A stretch of 64,000 bases of DNA from Trichobilharzia regenti (GCA_944472135.2 OX235270.1:138151632-138215631); one strand, 5' to 3'. Positions 1 to 11,684 are shown, numbered from the stretch's first letter. Notes: generated from the letters alone by a model not told the origin. Numbers and translations are program-made.

Positions 1-250
1 GATAGGTTGCACTCCTTATGGATAGGTAGCCCTACGATGTAGTGTTCTTGAATCCATTCAGACAAGATACCCACGAAATGATCAAAATACCTGGTACCAC
101 ATAAACAGTTAAATGTGAGATCTTGCCACCCAAGTTTCTGTAAAACGAGTGGGCGACCGTCGGATTGCTGCTAAGAAAATCTTTCTCAAAGATGTTAAAG
201 TTCTATTCTTTGGTAGATCAACCTTGAAATCAAGATTCCTACAGTGTACT
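1..250 (-). pseudogene. PLE-B relic, GIY-YIG tail
   Basis: On the minus strand around 35-115 the translation keeps the cysteine-rich entry of the PLE-B GIY-YIG domain (CLCGTRYF, then a degenerate RI-EH segment ending IQEHY), preceded by a diverged linker at about 120-250. This is the same module as at 19.0 kb, 25.9 kb and 37.5 kb. In PLEs this domain nicks target DNA for reverse transcription. The copy is cut by the window edge and has stops, so it is dead. Assignment rests on my translation only. Confidence 0.6.
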
Positions 251-254
251 TCAT

Positions 255-1300
255 CTGTCACCCTTATTTAACTTCTCTTATTCATTGACTAATATTAGTG
301 GCTATCTTTTTGATGTGGTTTTGTTCTCTGAGCTGGATAGTTGATTTGCGAAGCTTTCATCACGCTACTGGGTCACATCTTCAGCTCAAGCTTCAATTTG
401 AAGTGAGCTTTTTACGTTTCTCCACGAGTTTATTATTCATCTCTCCCCAGTGACCTTGGACGTGATTGGTTGTTAATGTGTGTTTTCACACCTTCTAGGC
501 AGTTACTTGTATTGGAACTGGTTGTTTCTTCGACTTAAACTTTGGCCCTTTGTGTGTGAAGTTTCTTTCTTATCGGTTGATAAATTTTGTTGATTTCAAT
601 GTGTCTATTGACTGATGATTCACTGGAATGCCAAGCTTCTAAAAGTTCTGTAGCATTTTTGTTATTTCCTCTGTCTAATATTTGAGCGTTGTCACAGTCA
701 AATTGATGTCCGACGTTGTCAGTATGTAATGATATGAGGGAGTGGATATCGTGTCTTTTGACGGCTAGCTTATGTTCGTGAATACGAAGACGAAGGGGAT
801 GTCCACTTTGGCCGATGTAGTGTTTTTCTCAGTTGTTGCAATTTTATTTTGTAGATGGTGTTGGTTTTATCTTCTTTCGCTGTTGAGTCTTTTGGTTGAC
901 ATAGAGCCAGCTGGGTGAAGTGACTTTGTTGGTTTGTGTACGACGCCAATTCCTAGAGGTTTGAGGAGTCTTGTAGTTATTTCTGAGATATCCTTTATAT
1001 ATGGTAAGGCGATTTTCTTTGTGCTTTCCTTGGTGGCTTTTGCTTTGATAGGTTGGCTTGGGGGTATATATCTTTTGATGGAATTCCGTGGATATCCATT
1101 CATTCGTCCATGAGATACTTTTCTTCAATTTTCCTTAAGGTGAGAGTGCTGCAATTAGTTTTTCCCCTCTTGAATACTGTTTGTATGCGATTCCTTTTGT
1201 GTGTTATTAGATTGTTGCTGTTGTAAGTCAGAACTTGGTCTCTGTGGGTTTATTTTCTATAAACTTGAGTTTCTAATTCTATCATTGTGACAATTTCCCT
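255..1300 (-). pseudogene. PLE-A relic: linker, GIY-YIG domain and 3' region
   Basis: Minus-strand translation from about 1128 downward shows a basic linker, then the GIY-YIG motif HYIGQS (around 809-822) followed by an RIHEHK segment, a Dxx-ILDRG stretch and a C-terminal SVNRHIEIN block. These are typical of the C-terminal endonuclease of Penelope-like elements. Stops and a frameshift break it. The reverse transcriptase is mostly absent; only a short trace lies at 1130-1300. A parallel copy lies at 13790-14690 and includes the same 3' non-coding segment (here about 255-420). Confidence 0.75.
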
Positions 1301-1820
1301 CTTTCATTACAAATTATTTGCGAAAAAGAAGTGAATGTGAACGCGACTGTAAAGGTCAAGCGGATGAAATCGCCCTCTTCTCTGAACTACTTATTTTGTT
1401 TTTCATCAGTGGTTTTCTTGATAATAAAACTTCCGACGATAACATACTTATGTAAAGATTTCTCATGTTCAAACTGATATTACTTTTGAAAGCAAGCAAA
1501 CATTTTTTCATAAAAAATGTACATTCCTATGCATTACATAATCAAAATTAATAACGTCACAAATGAAATTCCAGAATCTTTTGAATATAACTTGGCATTT
1601 ATATATGTTCATGATTATGTATATGTGTCAGGCTTCATATAAATACTGGTATATACAAATGCCTAACATTTCCTCAATAGCCTTCCCGTGTTTATAATAT
1701 TAGGGACAGTCTGAATAAATTAAGCAAGTATGACAAATTTTTTTATTCTCGATTAACGTTAATTCATTTAACGGCAGTGCTGTGGTATCCATTTCCGAAA
1801 GCCAGTGACTACAGTGCTTA

Positions 1821-1870
<50 letters not shown>

Positions 1871-2402
1871 ATACATAAATTCACTGAAAAAAAATTAAAA
1901 AGTGTGTTTTACGGATGCGGAACCTTTAATATTCACTTGGGAATAGGATAATTATTAACTTCACCTAAAATACACTGGATAAGAACGATCATCCTTTAAG
2001 ACAAAATGTGAAATGCCATCCTCCTAATTTAGTGAATAACTTTCAGTTGGTTTACACTATAGCTTTTGAATAAATGTACCATTTTTTTCCAGTATTTTGT
2101 TTTAACTTTAAGTCTTCCTGACATGGCTATGTCAAAACTATACAAACTTCACTTGTTTTCCTTTCTTTCCATCTAACTTTATTACTTTTAGAAATCTAGT
2201 TCTTTTCCACCCTATTGTACGAGTGTGCATTATTTAGTGATCATCTAATCACTGTTCATCGAATCCACATCAAGCACTTGCAGCAGGAATGACTCAACAC
2301 CGGCTTTGGAAGTAGCAATAAAGTTAAAGGATAAGAAATAATAAGAATACCTCAACAAAATTCAAAAGAGTTTAAGTAACAGTACCATGATATGATTATT
2401 GG
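1301..2402. other. No gene seen; AT-rich spacer
   Basis: No coding, tRNA-like or recognisable repeat signal on either strand except a TA microsatellite at 1824-1865. Confidence 0.5.
1824..1865. repeat. (AT)n microsatellite
   Basis: Uninterrupted TA dinucleotide run of about 40 bp, read directly. Confidence 0.95.
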
Positions 2403-2415
2403 CGGTAAATATTTA

Positions 2416-2870
2416 CCAAGGAAGGTTTAATGTGATGACAAATTGTTTTTGAACGCATAAAGGTGGCTTGAACTTTCCAATTTGAATGTACGTGTGGACA
2501 CATATACATAGGGAGGACTCATCGACCTCTGCAAGTAATGGCTTCATAACATATTCCAAAATGGCTCCAGAAACAAATGGAATCATCAGAACCTATTAAC
2601 AGTAAGAACAGGAGACCTAGCTCTTCTATTGCGAAACATATTATAGAGACAGGTCATAAAATTGATGTTAACAGATCTTTTAAACCTATCTATAAAACGT
2701 GTTTGGGGCGTATCCTAAAGTTTGTAGAACCTCTAGCAATTAGAAAGTTCAAGCCATCTTTATGCGTTCAAAAACAATTTGTCATCACATGAAACCTTCC
2801 GTGGTAAATTTTGTTTTAATACCACAGCAGATGTACTATTGCCTCTGCTATTTGGTTTAGTGGCCTTCAT
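2416..2870. mobile_element. PLE-B insertion, back-to-back inverted, 13-bp TSD
   Basis: The insertion is bounded by the perfect 13-bp duplication CGGTAAATATTTA (2403-2415 and 2871-2883). The left part (about 2416-2475) is a minus-strand copy of the sequence at 2746-2809 (about 64 bp, 3 differences). The right part (2476-2870) reads on the plus strand and carries the GIY-YIG tail. Both 3' ends therefore face outward. This is the shape expected if both nicked target ends primed on the same RNA (twin priming). Confidence 0.85.
2476..2792 (+). pseudogene. PLE-B GIY-YIG tail fragment
   Basis: Translation shows FECTCGHIYIGRTHRPLQ, then a stop, then SSSIAKHIIETGH-IDV and the terminal block EPLAIRKFKPSLCVQK. 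These match in order the endonuclease and C-terminus of the other PLE-B copies here. The open stretch after the stop is about 71 codons. The reverse transcriptase is missing, as expected for a 5'-truncated copy. Not a functional gene. Confidence 0.8.
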
Positions 2871-2883
2871 CGGTAAATATTTA

Positions 2884-5040
2884 GGCAGAAAAGAACAAGG
2901 AGTTCAGCGAAGACAACTTTTCGCTGATTCAACTCTAAAAAGCAGCTGTAAAATCATATTTGTATACATTGCCTTACATAGATACAATTATTACTTATAT
3001 TCCACATAATAACAGAAGGAGGGATTAAAGGTGATAATAATTTTCATCTTGATATGAAAGTTTAAAGGTGGGGATACAGATTGCAAGAAGCACAAAAACA
3101 AAATTACACTGGATTAGAAAATGGTTGCACAATATGTACAACAGATTTTTTCACGAATACGTGTGTTTTTAAAAAAGGCGCATGGACACAAATCGAAATA
3201 ATAATAGTTTATATGATTGAAGACGAAAAGAAGTGAGGCAGTCCAGAAAAACGAAAGCTTAGGAGTCAAACTGAACTAGATCCAGGATGAATATAGAGGT
3301 TGGACTAGTTTCTCGAAACGTCATCGTCAGTAGAAAAAAAAACACTAAACCACTTTGTTATACCAAATGACATTATTCTACTATCAAAGTAAACAATTTC
3401 AACTTTTGTTAGTTCATAGATAAATTGTAGCGTAAACAATGAAATGTGTACAGAAATCTCTAGTCTTCTTCTTAAATAAGAAACAAATTGTTCATATATG
3501 TCTTTAAATTTTATATTTGTTCAGGTGTTTGCCGTTTAGCGAGACATGACTAGCTTTCATATTTTGCATAACACTCTAATTCATATTCAGCTTATCAAGA
3601 TTGACATCGTGTCAATATCTTTATCGAAAATGAAGCTTTCATTTAATTCGCATAACTTGTCAATTTATGTAAAAGTGATACGGAGCAAAACTTGATTGTA
3701 TCTTTCAATCTGAACAACAAACAGTTGAAGGTTATAACTTGCAAAAATTCACTTTGTTTATTCATCATTTTTCCAAGGTATGTCATGACCTTAAAAAAAA
3801 ATTGAACAACAAGAAGCAAAGAGGTTTTCAAAACTGCTACGGGAGATTTTAAAAACAATGGAAATCAGAAGGATTTTGGTAAATTATTTCCCCTCCCCCT
3901 CCTTCAACACATACATTAAATCTGTATTTCTGCTATAGTTTTGGGGATGGGAAAATTATGCCTCACTTATTTGTAAACAATTGAACACTGACTAAAGCGA
4001 AATAGCATGTTTCTGCAGAATAAGACAGTCTCATCACTTACTTCGTCGGCTTCCTATCAGCTGCTCACAACCTAAAGAAACAATCAAGATTATATGTGGT
4101 GTCACTTTTTAAATAACTGCAAACTTGACATGTCAGCTGACAGGAAATTCAGAGATAACACTGTTATAGCTTATACCCTGAATGTAACGTAGGTGTGAAG
4201 GTTTAACTGCCGAAAACCGCTGGAAAAGAAGCCAATCTTCATTCAACTTGACTTTAATGGTGATAATATCATAAAAGTAGTCAACAGAAGGTGGAATACC
4301 TCATTTTTCATCTTATTCACCTCTTGTCTCTATTATGTAACTCTTTCATCAGTATATCCAAGCATTTATTTTTTTTTATTTCAACTTGCACACTCTTGGT
4401 ATAAACTATATAAATGTAATTTTATGATCACCGTTTATCAAGTTTTGAGTTTCCTGTCAACTGACATCATGTGACACTTCCAAGTATGCTGAAAGCTGTT
4501 CTGTACATAAAGTTAATAATTTGTTTAGACTGTACACAGTTGATGAGAGGCCAACTAGATAAATAATGGTGCCATCTTATTCCGTGAAAATGTTGTTTTT
4601 GCTTTACTCAAATCTATACAGGGAAGTAAGTATAAAAACACGGTTTCACGTAACTGCATCTGCAAATAGTTAGAAGATAATATTCAAGAGGATTGAAAAG
4701 CAGTATACCTTACACTTGTGTAGTGAAATTTCGCTATTAATTTTTGACGCTTGACCACACTTGTCATCTATGACTCTGTTACTCAGGAAAATGCCCCAGA
4801 AAGTCAACAGCATATGATGAAAACGGTTTTCCATACGATTAATGAATTTAACTTTCATTTTCAGTATTAATTCCAATAATGAAGATATCAAATCACTAGA
4901 AAGTACTAACGAAGTAGCTTATTCTTTTTCTGTTAATATCATCTGTGTCATTATTAACAGAACAAATTTATTAGGTCTTTTGTATTTATGGTTAACCGAA
5001 TAGTTCCGCAACAAAATTCTGATAAGTAACCATGAATACA
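2884..5040. other. No gene seen; contains an unclassified dispersed repeat
   Basis: No coding signal stands out. About 3994-4090 resembles 36990-37110 (both hold a CTGCTCAC core followed by AGAAACAAT). An imperfect inverted pair of about 25 bp lies at 4123-4152 and 4438-4475, around TGACAGGAAA / TTTCCTGTCA. Nothing else recognised. Confidence 0.4.
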
Positions 5041-5500
5041 CCTTTGCTGAACGTGAGTGGAATGTATTTAAATACCTGCTAAAGTCAACTATCCGAGTTA
5101 TTGTCAGGCGATTAAAAGCAGTCGTGGGAGGTTATCACTACGGCTTGCGTGCTTATTTCAACCATCAGGGTACCAACATCCCTCTGGAAATCAGATCTGT
5201 ATCACCGGCTTGTGCAGTCAGTTGTGAGTTACCACTGATCTATTCGGAAGTACTACTGACCTCTTGTAAAGGTATAAAGGGTTTTATTGGGTTCACCGAT
5301 GGAGAGTAACTGGTGCTTAGCGTCTATACCATGCTGATGAGTGTCAGTAAGCACTAAACCAAGTTCCAGGGTTTCCTACTGATTTGGTAGAACCATCTAT
5401 GAATTCGAAATTTCCAAGTGTTGGTTAGCAGTGACTTAATTGTTTCAACGTAGATAAACGTAGACAATTACTGTATAACAGTGTAAGACTTTATCAGAAT
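5041..5500. other. Unclassified GC-richer segment
   Basis: Richer in GC than its surroundings and looks like part of a repeat, but it matches no family I can identify. A 61-codon open stretch at 5124-5309 has no recognisable domain and is probably not coding. It is followed directly by a PLE-C 3' end. Confidence 0.3.
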
Positions 5501-5502
5501 AA

Positions 5503-5563
5503 ATTTTACCCATAATGGAATTATATTCTACCACAGTGCACAAGTTTTATTCTTATATCAAAA
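5503..5563 (+). repeat. PLE-C 3' terminal fragment
   Basis: Carries the terminal signature TAATGGAATTATA, CTACCACAGTG, then AAGTTTTAT that recurs at 49071-49121, 56425-56470 and (minus) 8196-8262, 8361, 45370 and 58010. Only the last 60 bp or so of the element is present. Confidence 0.6.
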
Positions 5564-6203
5564 AGGCAACTACCCCGTGGCCCTCAGTCCACTACTTACT
5601 GAGGTCATCTAACTTAGCTAAGTTGCACTAGGAATAGAATCAAAAGCAGCAATGTAGTCTAAAAATGATGGAGCAAAAGTTATACCTTCATCTAGACCGG
5701 AGATATTGTTGTACAGTACAATGATAGCATCTAAAGTCTCTGTACTGCATTTTTAAGCAGATCGGTGAAAAATTTAATGAGGTTTTGAAAACAAGGTTTC
5801 ATAAATGGCGACAAGATGGCTGTTGGCATAAACTTTAAATCTGATTCAGAAGATGATGATTCTGGAAACCAATATTTCATTTAGTTTTGCTAATCAGATT
5901 TTCTATCTTAGTTTAGCGTATAAGCAAGCAACTCTTTTAAATCTAATCAGTACTTCTAGAAATATTCTCACATATATACTTACAAATGATAACTGTGTAA
6001 TCAACAGATTATTTCTTACTGATTTTTTTAGGAATTCAGAATTAGGCGTATTCCTTCATCATTTCGACGTAGTCTTCATGAAGAGATAAACGTTTATGAG
6101 AACATCAAATAGGTTTTATTCAGTGATTTTCGCAGAACACTTTTTTCACTTTGAACAAGTCAAAAGTGAGTATTAGTTAACACGCTCTTTCGAATCTACG
6201 AGT

Positions 6204-6345
6204 TACAGGATTTCACCATGAGCTGACATTAGTTAGAGAACCATTGGAAAATCTGGGAGTACTGGACAGCTGTTTCGTCCTAGTTTGTGACTCTTCAGCA
6301 GTACGCACCCACCGGGATCCGAACCCTGGACCTTCCGGTTACAGT
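6204..6345 (-). repeat. HHR-SINE-1 fragment
   Basis: Minus-strand copy covering the 3' part of the tRNA-like head (B box GGTTCG degenerated to GGATCCG-like), the hammerhead and the 3' tail (ATGAGCTGACATTAG on the plus strand). It is truncated inside the tRNA-like region at 6345. Same family as the 19.7-23.0 kb array. Confidence 0.8.
6259..6304 (-). ncRNA. Hammerhead ribozyme, intact core (HHR-SINE-1)
   Basis: Read on the minus strand: stem I GTACTG/CAGTAC, core CTGAAGA (fits CUGANGA), stem II closed by GTC/GAC, GAAA, a loop-less stem III ACAGCTGT, then the cleavage triplet GTC followed by CAGTAC. All core positions fit the consensus, so this is the best preserved HHR-SINE-1 ribozyme here. 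The short stem III suggests it may work best as a dimer. Activity is not tested. Confidence 0.75.
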
Positions 6346-6743
6346 TAATTTGTTTCAATTACGGACTCTTAGAAATCCCATGTAGAAGCAACATAACTCA
6401 GGAATTCAGTTGGAATTGAATACTCATTTCATCCTAACCTCCGCCTGTTTGTAATTAACAAGAAGGATTCACACAGGGTTTTTTCGATAAAGCACTTGAA
6501 AAACTCACGAACAGATATTGAAACAAAACTCAAGACAGATAGATATCAAACACTTAGGAAGCTTAGGTTTACTCTGTAGCTCTGGTAGTTCGGATCTGAT
6601 AACTACTACTCCATTTATGGTAAACAATTAGTCATCTGTAACCGTACCAGCTAATTATCATAATTTATTCATCGAATTCACTGAAATACTCAAAGGTTCT
6701 GCATGAACTACAACTCAAAAAGTGTATTTCTTTTTTAATTAGT

Positions 6744-6745
<2 letters not shown>

Positions 6746-6787
<42 letters not shown>

Positions 6788-6802
6788 ATGATATGATATG
6801 AT
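6746..6802. repeat. (AT)n plus (GATAT)n microsatellite
   Basis: A TA run of about 38 bp followed by four GATAT-type pentamers; read directly. Confidence 0.9.
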
Positions 6803-7254
6803 ACTCACTTCTTCCTAGCTGTTAATTATCATCTTCTCTATTCTCTTGGGCACTAAATATGTCGGCTCTATGGAACTAATCCATTTCGAGGTCAAATAAA
6901 AATGCCAATGCCTAATCACACCATAATTTCTACGCTTATCATAGTGGACAGATTTAGGTTAAAGAGTTCAGAAAAAAACTGGAGAAGAAAAACAGTTTGG
7001 AATATAACTCCGAAAAAAAAAATTTATTTTACTCATTTGATACCCACTTTTTTTCAAATAGCAGAGATTATTTATGGCTTAAGGTCTTATAAGTAGTAAC
7101 ATTTAATCCGGATACAATCATCAGTTCTATCTGAAATTTGATGTGTATATCGGTAAGAAAATCCTGTTGTAGAATGATGTTAACCTCAAAAAAATACTTT
7201 TTTTTAAGGGAAACACGTGAGATAAAACACAGGCTTATACTCGTAACATGAAAA

Positions 7255-7622
7255 GCATTTGCAACAGACTATTGCAGACACTCATCAACAGCTGCCTTCA
7301 CTTGATACTGACCAGCCAGAAAGGAAAAACACCGAGTAATTCTGGCAGGAAGTGAGACTGGGGCTCTGTTTTCTTCAGAACGAAATACAAATGGACTGAT
7401 TATACGCTTAAGAAAGGCATAAGCGACATCACAGTTCAGGACGTTGAGTGAAACCGGAATGGGAAGTGATCTGTTCAGAGTCGGTCTGAGGGTGAAATGT
7501 AGAAGATCATATATAGAGGAGTGGAAAGCTTGTGGATTGTTGTGGAGGCAGGTGATAATGATGGCTGAGAACCGAGTGCCATGGAGACGTGTTATTAAGA
7601 CTATACGTTTCAACAGACAAAT
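7255..7622 (+). pseudogene. RTE LINE 3' fragment
   Basis: Begins with LLQTLINSCL (compare LQTFINNCL in the copy at 58.6 kb) and ends with the RTE C-terminal block EEWKACG..., MAENRVPWRR. The middle is compressed by deletion and frameshifted. No catalytic motif remains. Confidence 0.65.
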
Positions 7623-8195
7623 CGGATGAATGGAAAATCCCTCCTCGACGATCTATTTATGATATGTATGCTTATTTAGCCGTTTCAACTAGCCTTGTAA
7701 TTATTAAACATCATGTCGCTAGACTATGTATGTTGATTTTGGCCTTTGTTATTTGCCTTTGTCCCTGTCTAATCTTTAACTGCAATACTTGTATGTACTG
7801 TGACAACGTGCTTTTTAACTGTGTGAGATTGTTTGATTCAGCGAAGATAATTCTGACTATCTGTGGGAAGTCTTGGTGTGTGATTCATGTAGATAGCGCT
7901 TTTGTTTCCATCTCTTTAGGGATATTCTCTTTGGTTCTAAGGTAATTATCACTGTTGAAATTCGGTTCACTAATTTTGACTTACACTATTTGTTTTGTGT
8001 CTACAACCTGCATTGCCTGAGCATCTAAATCACGGCAGTGTTGAGGTAAACTTAAGTTTTGATGCTATTATTGTTTTATAGAATCGCTAAAATATTGAAG
8101 AGTAATCGTCTTATTCCTGCATTCAACACAATTCATGGTAGCATGTGCCTCAACGAATTCTCATCGGCCATACAGTAGAACGTGGAGATCAATTT

Positions 8196-8262
8196 TTTGC
8201 TATAAGAATAGAACTAAGACACTGTGGTGGAGTAAAATTCCACTATGAAATGGAATCATATT
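8196..8262 (-). repeat. PLE-C 3' terminal fragment
   Basis: Reverse complement carries the CACAGTG and ATTCTTATA terminal signature of PLE-C (plus strand: CACTGTGGTGGAGTAAAATT). Confidence 0.5.
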
Positions 8263-8348
8263 TCTGCGCTCACACCATTACCGGATAAATTTGCTTGCTC
8301 CACATGGACTTCTGGGATTAAATAACAATAATGGGATTGATTAAGTTA

Positions 8349-8712
8349 ATATATGTTTAAAAGATGAGCACTGTGGTAGTAAGTAATTCCATGTTAGTTT
8401 GTTTATTAGATGTATCACACAGTGAAACAGTATTACTTACTGGATGACGTCACAGGGTGGACGGAGAGATTTGTTTTATCGAATCAACTTTAAATACATG
8501 TAATAGGAATGATTCACCACCTGTCCCTGATATCTGGAAAATTCTACTAACCCTATAACGAATAGGAAGAAACAAAGAAAACTATATAACTCAAGTTTCG
8601 AAGTCGTGTGATTATAACTGACGATATGATTATGAACAATAAATTTTGTTCGAAACGTCATCCAGTAAATAATACTGTTTCACTGTATGATATTTCTAAT
8701 AGACAAACCAAT
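8349..8712. mobile_element. PLE-C 3' region, back-to-back inverted
   Basis: The left part (8349-8449) reads minus, with the CACTGTGGTAG terminus outward. The right part (8450-8712) reads plus and is the reverse complement of 58035-58280. The arms 8402-8450 and 8653-8702 pair over about 49 bp with a few mismatches. No clean target duplication was found. Non-coding 3' region only. Confidence 0.7.
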
Positions 8713-8871
8713 AAGGATTGATAAACAGCTGGAATCAGTTGGAGGACCACTGAAAAGTCAGAAAGTACTAAACAGGTGTTTTGGACTCCTCAGCAGTACT
8801 CACTCTCCGGGGTTTGAACTCATGACCTTTTGGTCACAAGACGAGCTCATAGATCATTTAGTTACTGGGCA
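8713..8871 (-). repeat. HHR-SINE-1 fragment, diverged
   Basis: Plus-strand order is tail (GGATTGATA), degraded hammerhead, TTTGAACTC-type B box and the CACTGGG motif of the tRNA-like head. It stops abruptly at 8871 and runs into RTE sequence. The hammerhead core is damaged. Confidence 0.7.
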
Positions 8872-9108
8872 CTCGCTGAGGAGACCCCTGGGTGATATCG
8901 CGCGTCAAGCCATCGAGTGGAACCCGAAAGGGAAGCGGCGAGTGGGACGTGTCCAAGGGTGACAAGGAGGAGACAGTGTGAAGAGGAGTTGAAACAGTAT
9001 GGACTAACAAGGATGCAGGTGAAAAGTACAGCAAAGACAGAAGCAAGTGGAGACGTGCAGTTGAAGCACTATGTTCCACTAGGAACCCAATAATAATATT
9101 ATAATAAT
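8872..9108 (+). pseudogene. RTE LINE 3' end fragment
   Basis: Matches the last 230 bp of the 58.6-kb RTE: CTGAGGA, then GTGGAACCCGAAAGGGAAG, then the terminal CTATGTTCCACTAGGAACCC and an AT-rich (ATA)n tail. A single-base difference and frame changes break the protein. Confidence 0.85.
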
Positions 9109-9412
9109 TCTCACAGCCTATGCAAAAGGCTGACTAATCATGCGACAACAGACAAGGATATTTGGAACAAACTGAACATCATTAGTAATACACATATTTG
9201 ATTTCATTGAGAAAACATCTAGTCCATTTGAAATTCAACTAGAGTACTCCAGCGTTATGTGTATCCTGACATTTGACAAGCCTGAATTCTAAACTTTCAT
9301 TTACAAATTATTCTCCTTGATTATAGTATACAATCTGTTAATTGTCAAGGTTGACACATAAACAACTAGTCAGTATAACTTAATAAATGTAAACACTTCA
9401 TGTAAAACAAAC

Positions 9413-9611
9413 ATTTTTTTTATTTTTTATTTTTAATTTACAGCTTGATTCCACACTGTATTTTTGGTACAAGTATGGAATTTTCAGCATGGATATCGGT
9501 AGCCCAAATTTTGCAGGCCGACCATAGATATCAGGTGTGCGCCGGCGTGGGCTCGAACCCCGGACCATGTGGATGGTCGGCGAGAGTCCTAACCACTGTG
9601 CCACCGACGCA
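9413..9611 (-). repeat. tSINE-a, complete
   Basis: On the minus strand the element starts TGCGTCGGTGGCACAGTGG (pol III A box), has the B box GGGTTCGAGCCC, and ends in GCTGTAAAT plus an A-rich tail (T run at 9413-9440). The same unit lies at 18266-18457 and 31050-31219. It is tRNA-derived and non-coding; apparent open frames are fortuitous. Confidence 0.85.
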
Positions 9612-9674
9612 TATGTTGACTAAAAGAAGAAGAATAATTCGCTTTTGAAATGAAAGACAAGATTTGTAGCTCAG

Positions 9675-10368
9675 GTGAATGATTTGCAATTCGTAGTGTT
9701 CTCTAAGCTGGTTGGTTTAATTGCTGAGCTTCTGTCGTCTTTCTGGACAACATCCCTTTTCAGAGCAAGTTTTAGTATAGAACAAACTGATTTAAATTCT
9801 CCATGAATGATGGAATTGCGTCTCCTGGTAACCATCTTCGTGACTGATAGTCAATTTACATTTGTACTGATGATTTTATATTGACTTGGACTTTAAACTT
9901 TTTCGTCACATGATTGACTTTTTATTAGTTGGCATATTTGGTTTAGATTAATGTGTTTGTTAAACGCGTATTCGTTTGAGCACCAGACTTCTAGGAATTC
10001 TCTGGCACTTTTGGTGTCTCTTGTGTTTAAAATTTCGACATTATCCCAATAGGATTTATGTCCATTGATATGGAAGAATAAACATAATGTTTTATCACAG
10101 CTAATTTTTGTTCCTGGATTCTGATTTGAAGGAGACGCCAGCTTTGGCCGATGTATTGTCTGTAAGAGTTCATCCAAGTCAATAAAAAATGGTCAGTACA
10201 TATGTAAAGATGGTTACCGGGAGACGCAATTCTATCACTGATGGAAAATTTAAATCAGTCCACTTTATGCTGAAAATTGTGCTGAAGATGTTGTCCAGAA
10301 GGACGACGAAAGCTCCGCAACTAAATCAATCAGCTAAGAGAACACTACTAATTGCAAATGATTTGCTT
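9675..10368. mobile_element. PLE-A copy, back-to-back inverted
   Basis: The minus-strand part (9675-10180) runs from the GIY-YIG domain to the 3' region. The plus-strand part (about 10191-10368) repeats the 3' region of 9675-9850 in inverse orientation (for example TTGCTGAGCTTC at 9720 against its diverged inverse at 10300). Both 3' ends face outward. It ends against a CR1 3' tail at 10369. Confidence 0.7.
9893..10190 (-). pseudogene. PLE-A GIY-YIG tail relic
   Basis: In one frame the start reads QYIGQSWRLLQIRIQEQK (GIY-YIG core). In the next frame the C-terminal part reads HINGHKSYWDNVEILNTRDT, then FLEVW and FNKHINLNQI. One frameshift separates the halves. Same module as at 0.4-1.1 kb. Confidence 0.75.
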
Positions 10369-10437
10369 TGTTCCAAAACAGTATTTATGATACAGCATGG
10401 AATTCTGGGTATTTGGTACAATATCTGCACGACTTGA
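10369..10437 (-). repeat. CR1 LINE 3' terminal fragment
   Basis: Reverse complement reads ATTGTACCAAATAC, ATTCCATGCTGTATCATAA, then GTTTTGGAACAAAG, closely matching the 3' end of the CR1 copy at 40220-40290. Confidence 0.6.
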
Positions 10438-11390
10438 TGACTAACTATGCATAGCACTAATTCCTGATGTATGTTTTGCGATTTTCGGCATATTCTCGGA
10501 ATAGATGTTCCACCTATTTCGATAGGGTGTGTCTGATGTTTATTCGAGGAATAAAAATTCCTTCAGACTAGCATATGTATATATATGTTAGAAACGTGGT
10601 TAGATTGTTAGTTCAGAGGTATATAACTGGACTTATCACAAGGTCATGTATTCATTATTTAAATAATGTTCAAAGCTGCTTAGTATTTTTAGGTTATCAT
10701 TGGTCGTTTAAGGAATCTTGAATTCTGAGTTAGTCTACTTTCACTGAAGTATACTTATTAAAGGTGACTTATCTGTCAAGTAAACAGCCTTTGTTTACTG
10801 ACTTCTACAAGGATACGAACTGTTTCATGAACTTCAGATATTGTAGATAATGTCGAATGAATTTTTCTTGGCTGTAGATTTTATGTTAATGAAATATTCT
10901 AACTTTTACGCAATATGTCTACAGCGGTTTTTGTAATTAACAGCTTTCCTTCATAAGTTTTTAAGAACCATTAACTTCATTTTCTGGACTCAGATTAATT
11001 CACTTGACTTCAGAATATGTCCACACAGGACTCACTTTACAACTTCTAACTCTGCCTGGAAACTACAGTCTTATCATTAAAGTGATATTTTTAACGCCAC
11101 TATTAGCAAAACAGTTAGTTTTTGCCAGTGAGATCATAATTAGGTAGGTTTATAACTGGAGTTTGGAACGATATGAAACTGTCCATGAGCTCTAACTTTT
11201 GCCACTACTAGTGTTGTTTCTAAATACGCAACTTCACGCCTGTCTGGACGGAACCCATTAATCATGACGTCCCAGCGGGACTCTATGCACTTCATCCTAC
11301 AGTCGGTCACTGGTAATTCATGGTGAGTGTCTGAGCGGCTTTCTTCCGGATGCTCTCTAACTGAAATAAAACAACTTTCCTCCAATGCCA
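10438..11390. other. No gene seen
   Basis: AT-rich spacer. An open stretch at 11140-11391 has no recognisable domain; the region near 11330-11436 may be degraded HHR-SINE-1. Confidence 0.4.
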
Positions 11391-11436
11391 CGTTATCAGT
11401 GGTTCTCTAATTGATATTAATTCGTCATGTAATCTG
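11391..11436 (+). repeat. HHR-SINE-1 3' tail fragment
   Basis: GTGGTTCTCTAATTGATAT matches the tail AATGGTTCTCTAACTGATAT of the 394-bp unit. Confidence 0.5.
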
Positions 11437-11684
11437 AAATTAATCAATTTTCTGCAAACAGACACTTGGTATTTTTGTTTACTTAGATTTTATAAGTCTG
11501 AATAATTTTTTCATTTAAAGGGAAAGTATCATAAGTGAATTCACAATAGGACTAGTAGTCGCATCATGTTTACCTGAAGAAATTCATGGTACCGGTTTAC
11601 ACTTTAAGCAGTTAAGTAGTCTGGTGGAGTGTGAAGCTGGAAACACATATGATTTTCAAAAACTTATTTGTAGGCATTTGTTTG

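Noticed and set aside
844..1128. 94-codon minus-strand frame as a host gene
   Set aside because: It is the linker region of PLE-A, leading into the GIY-YIG motif after a stop.
5315..5375. CTGATGA followed by a hairpin and TAAA, a possible hammerhead
   Set aside because: GAAA is not present, and no convincing stem I or III closes around it.
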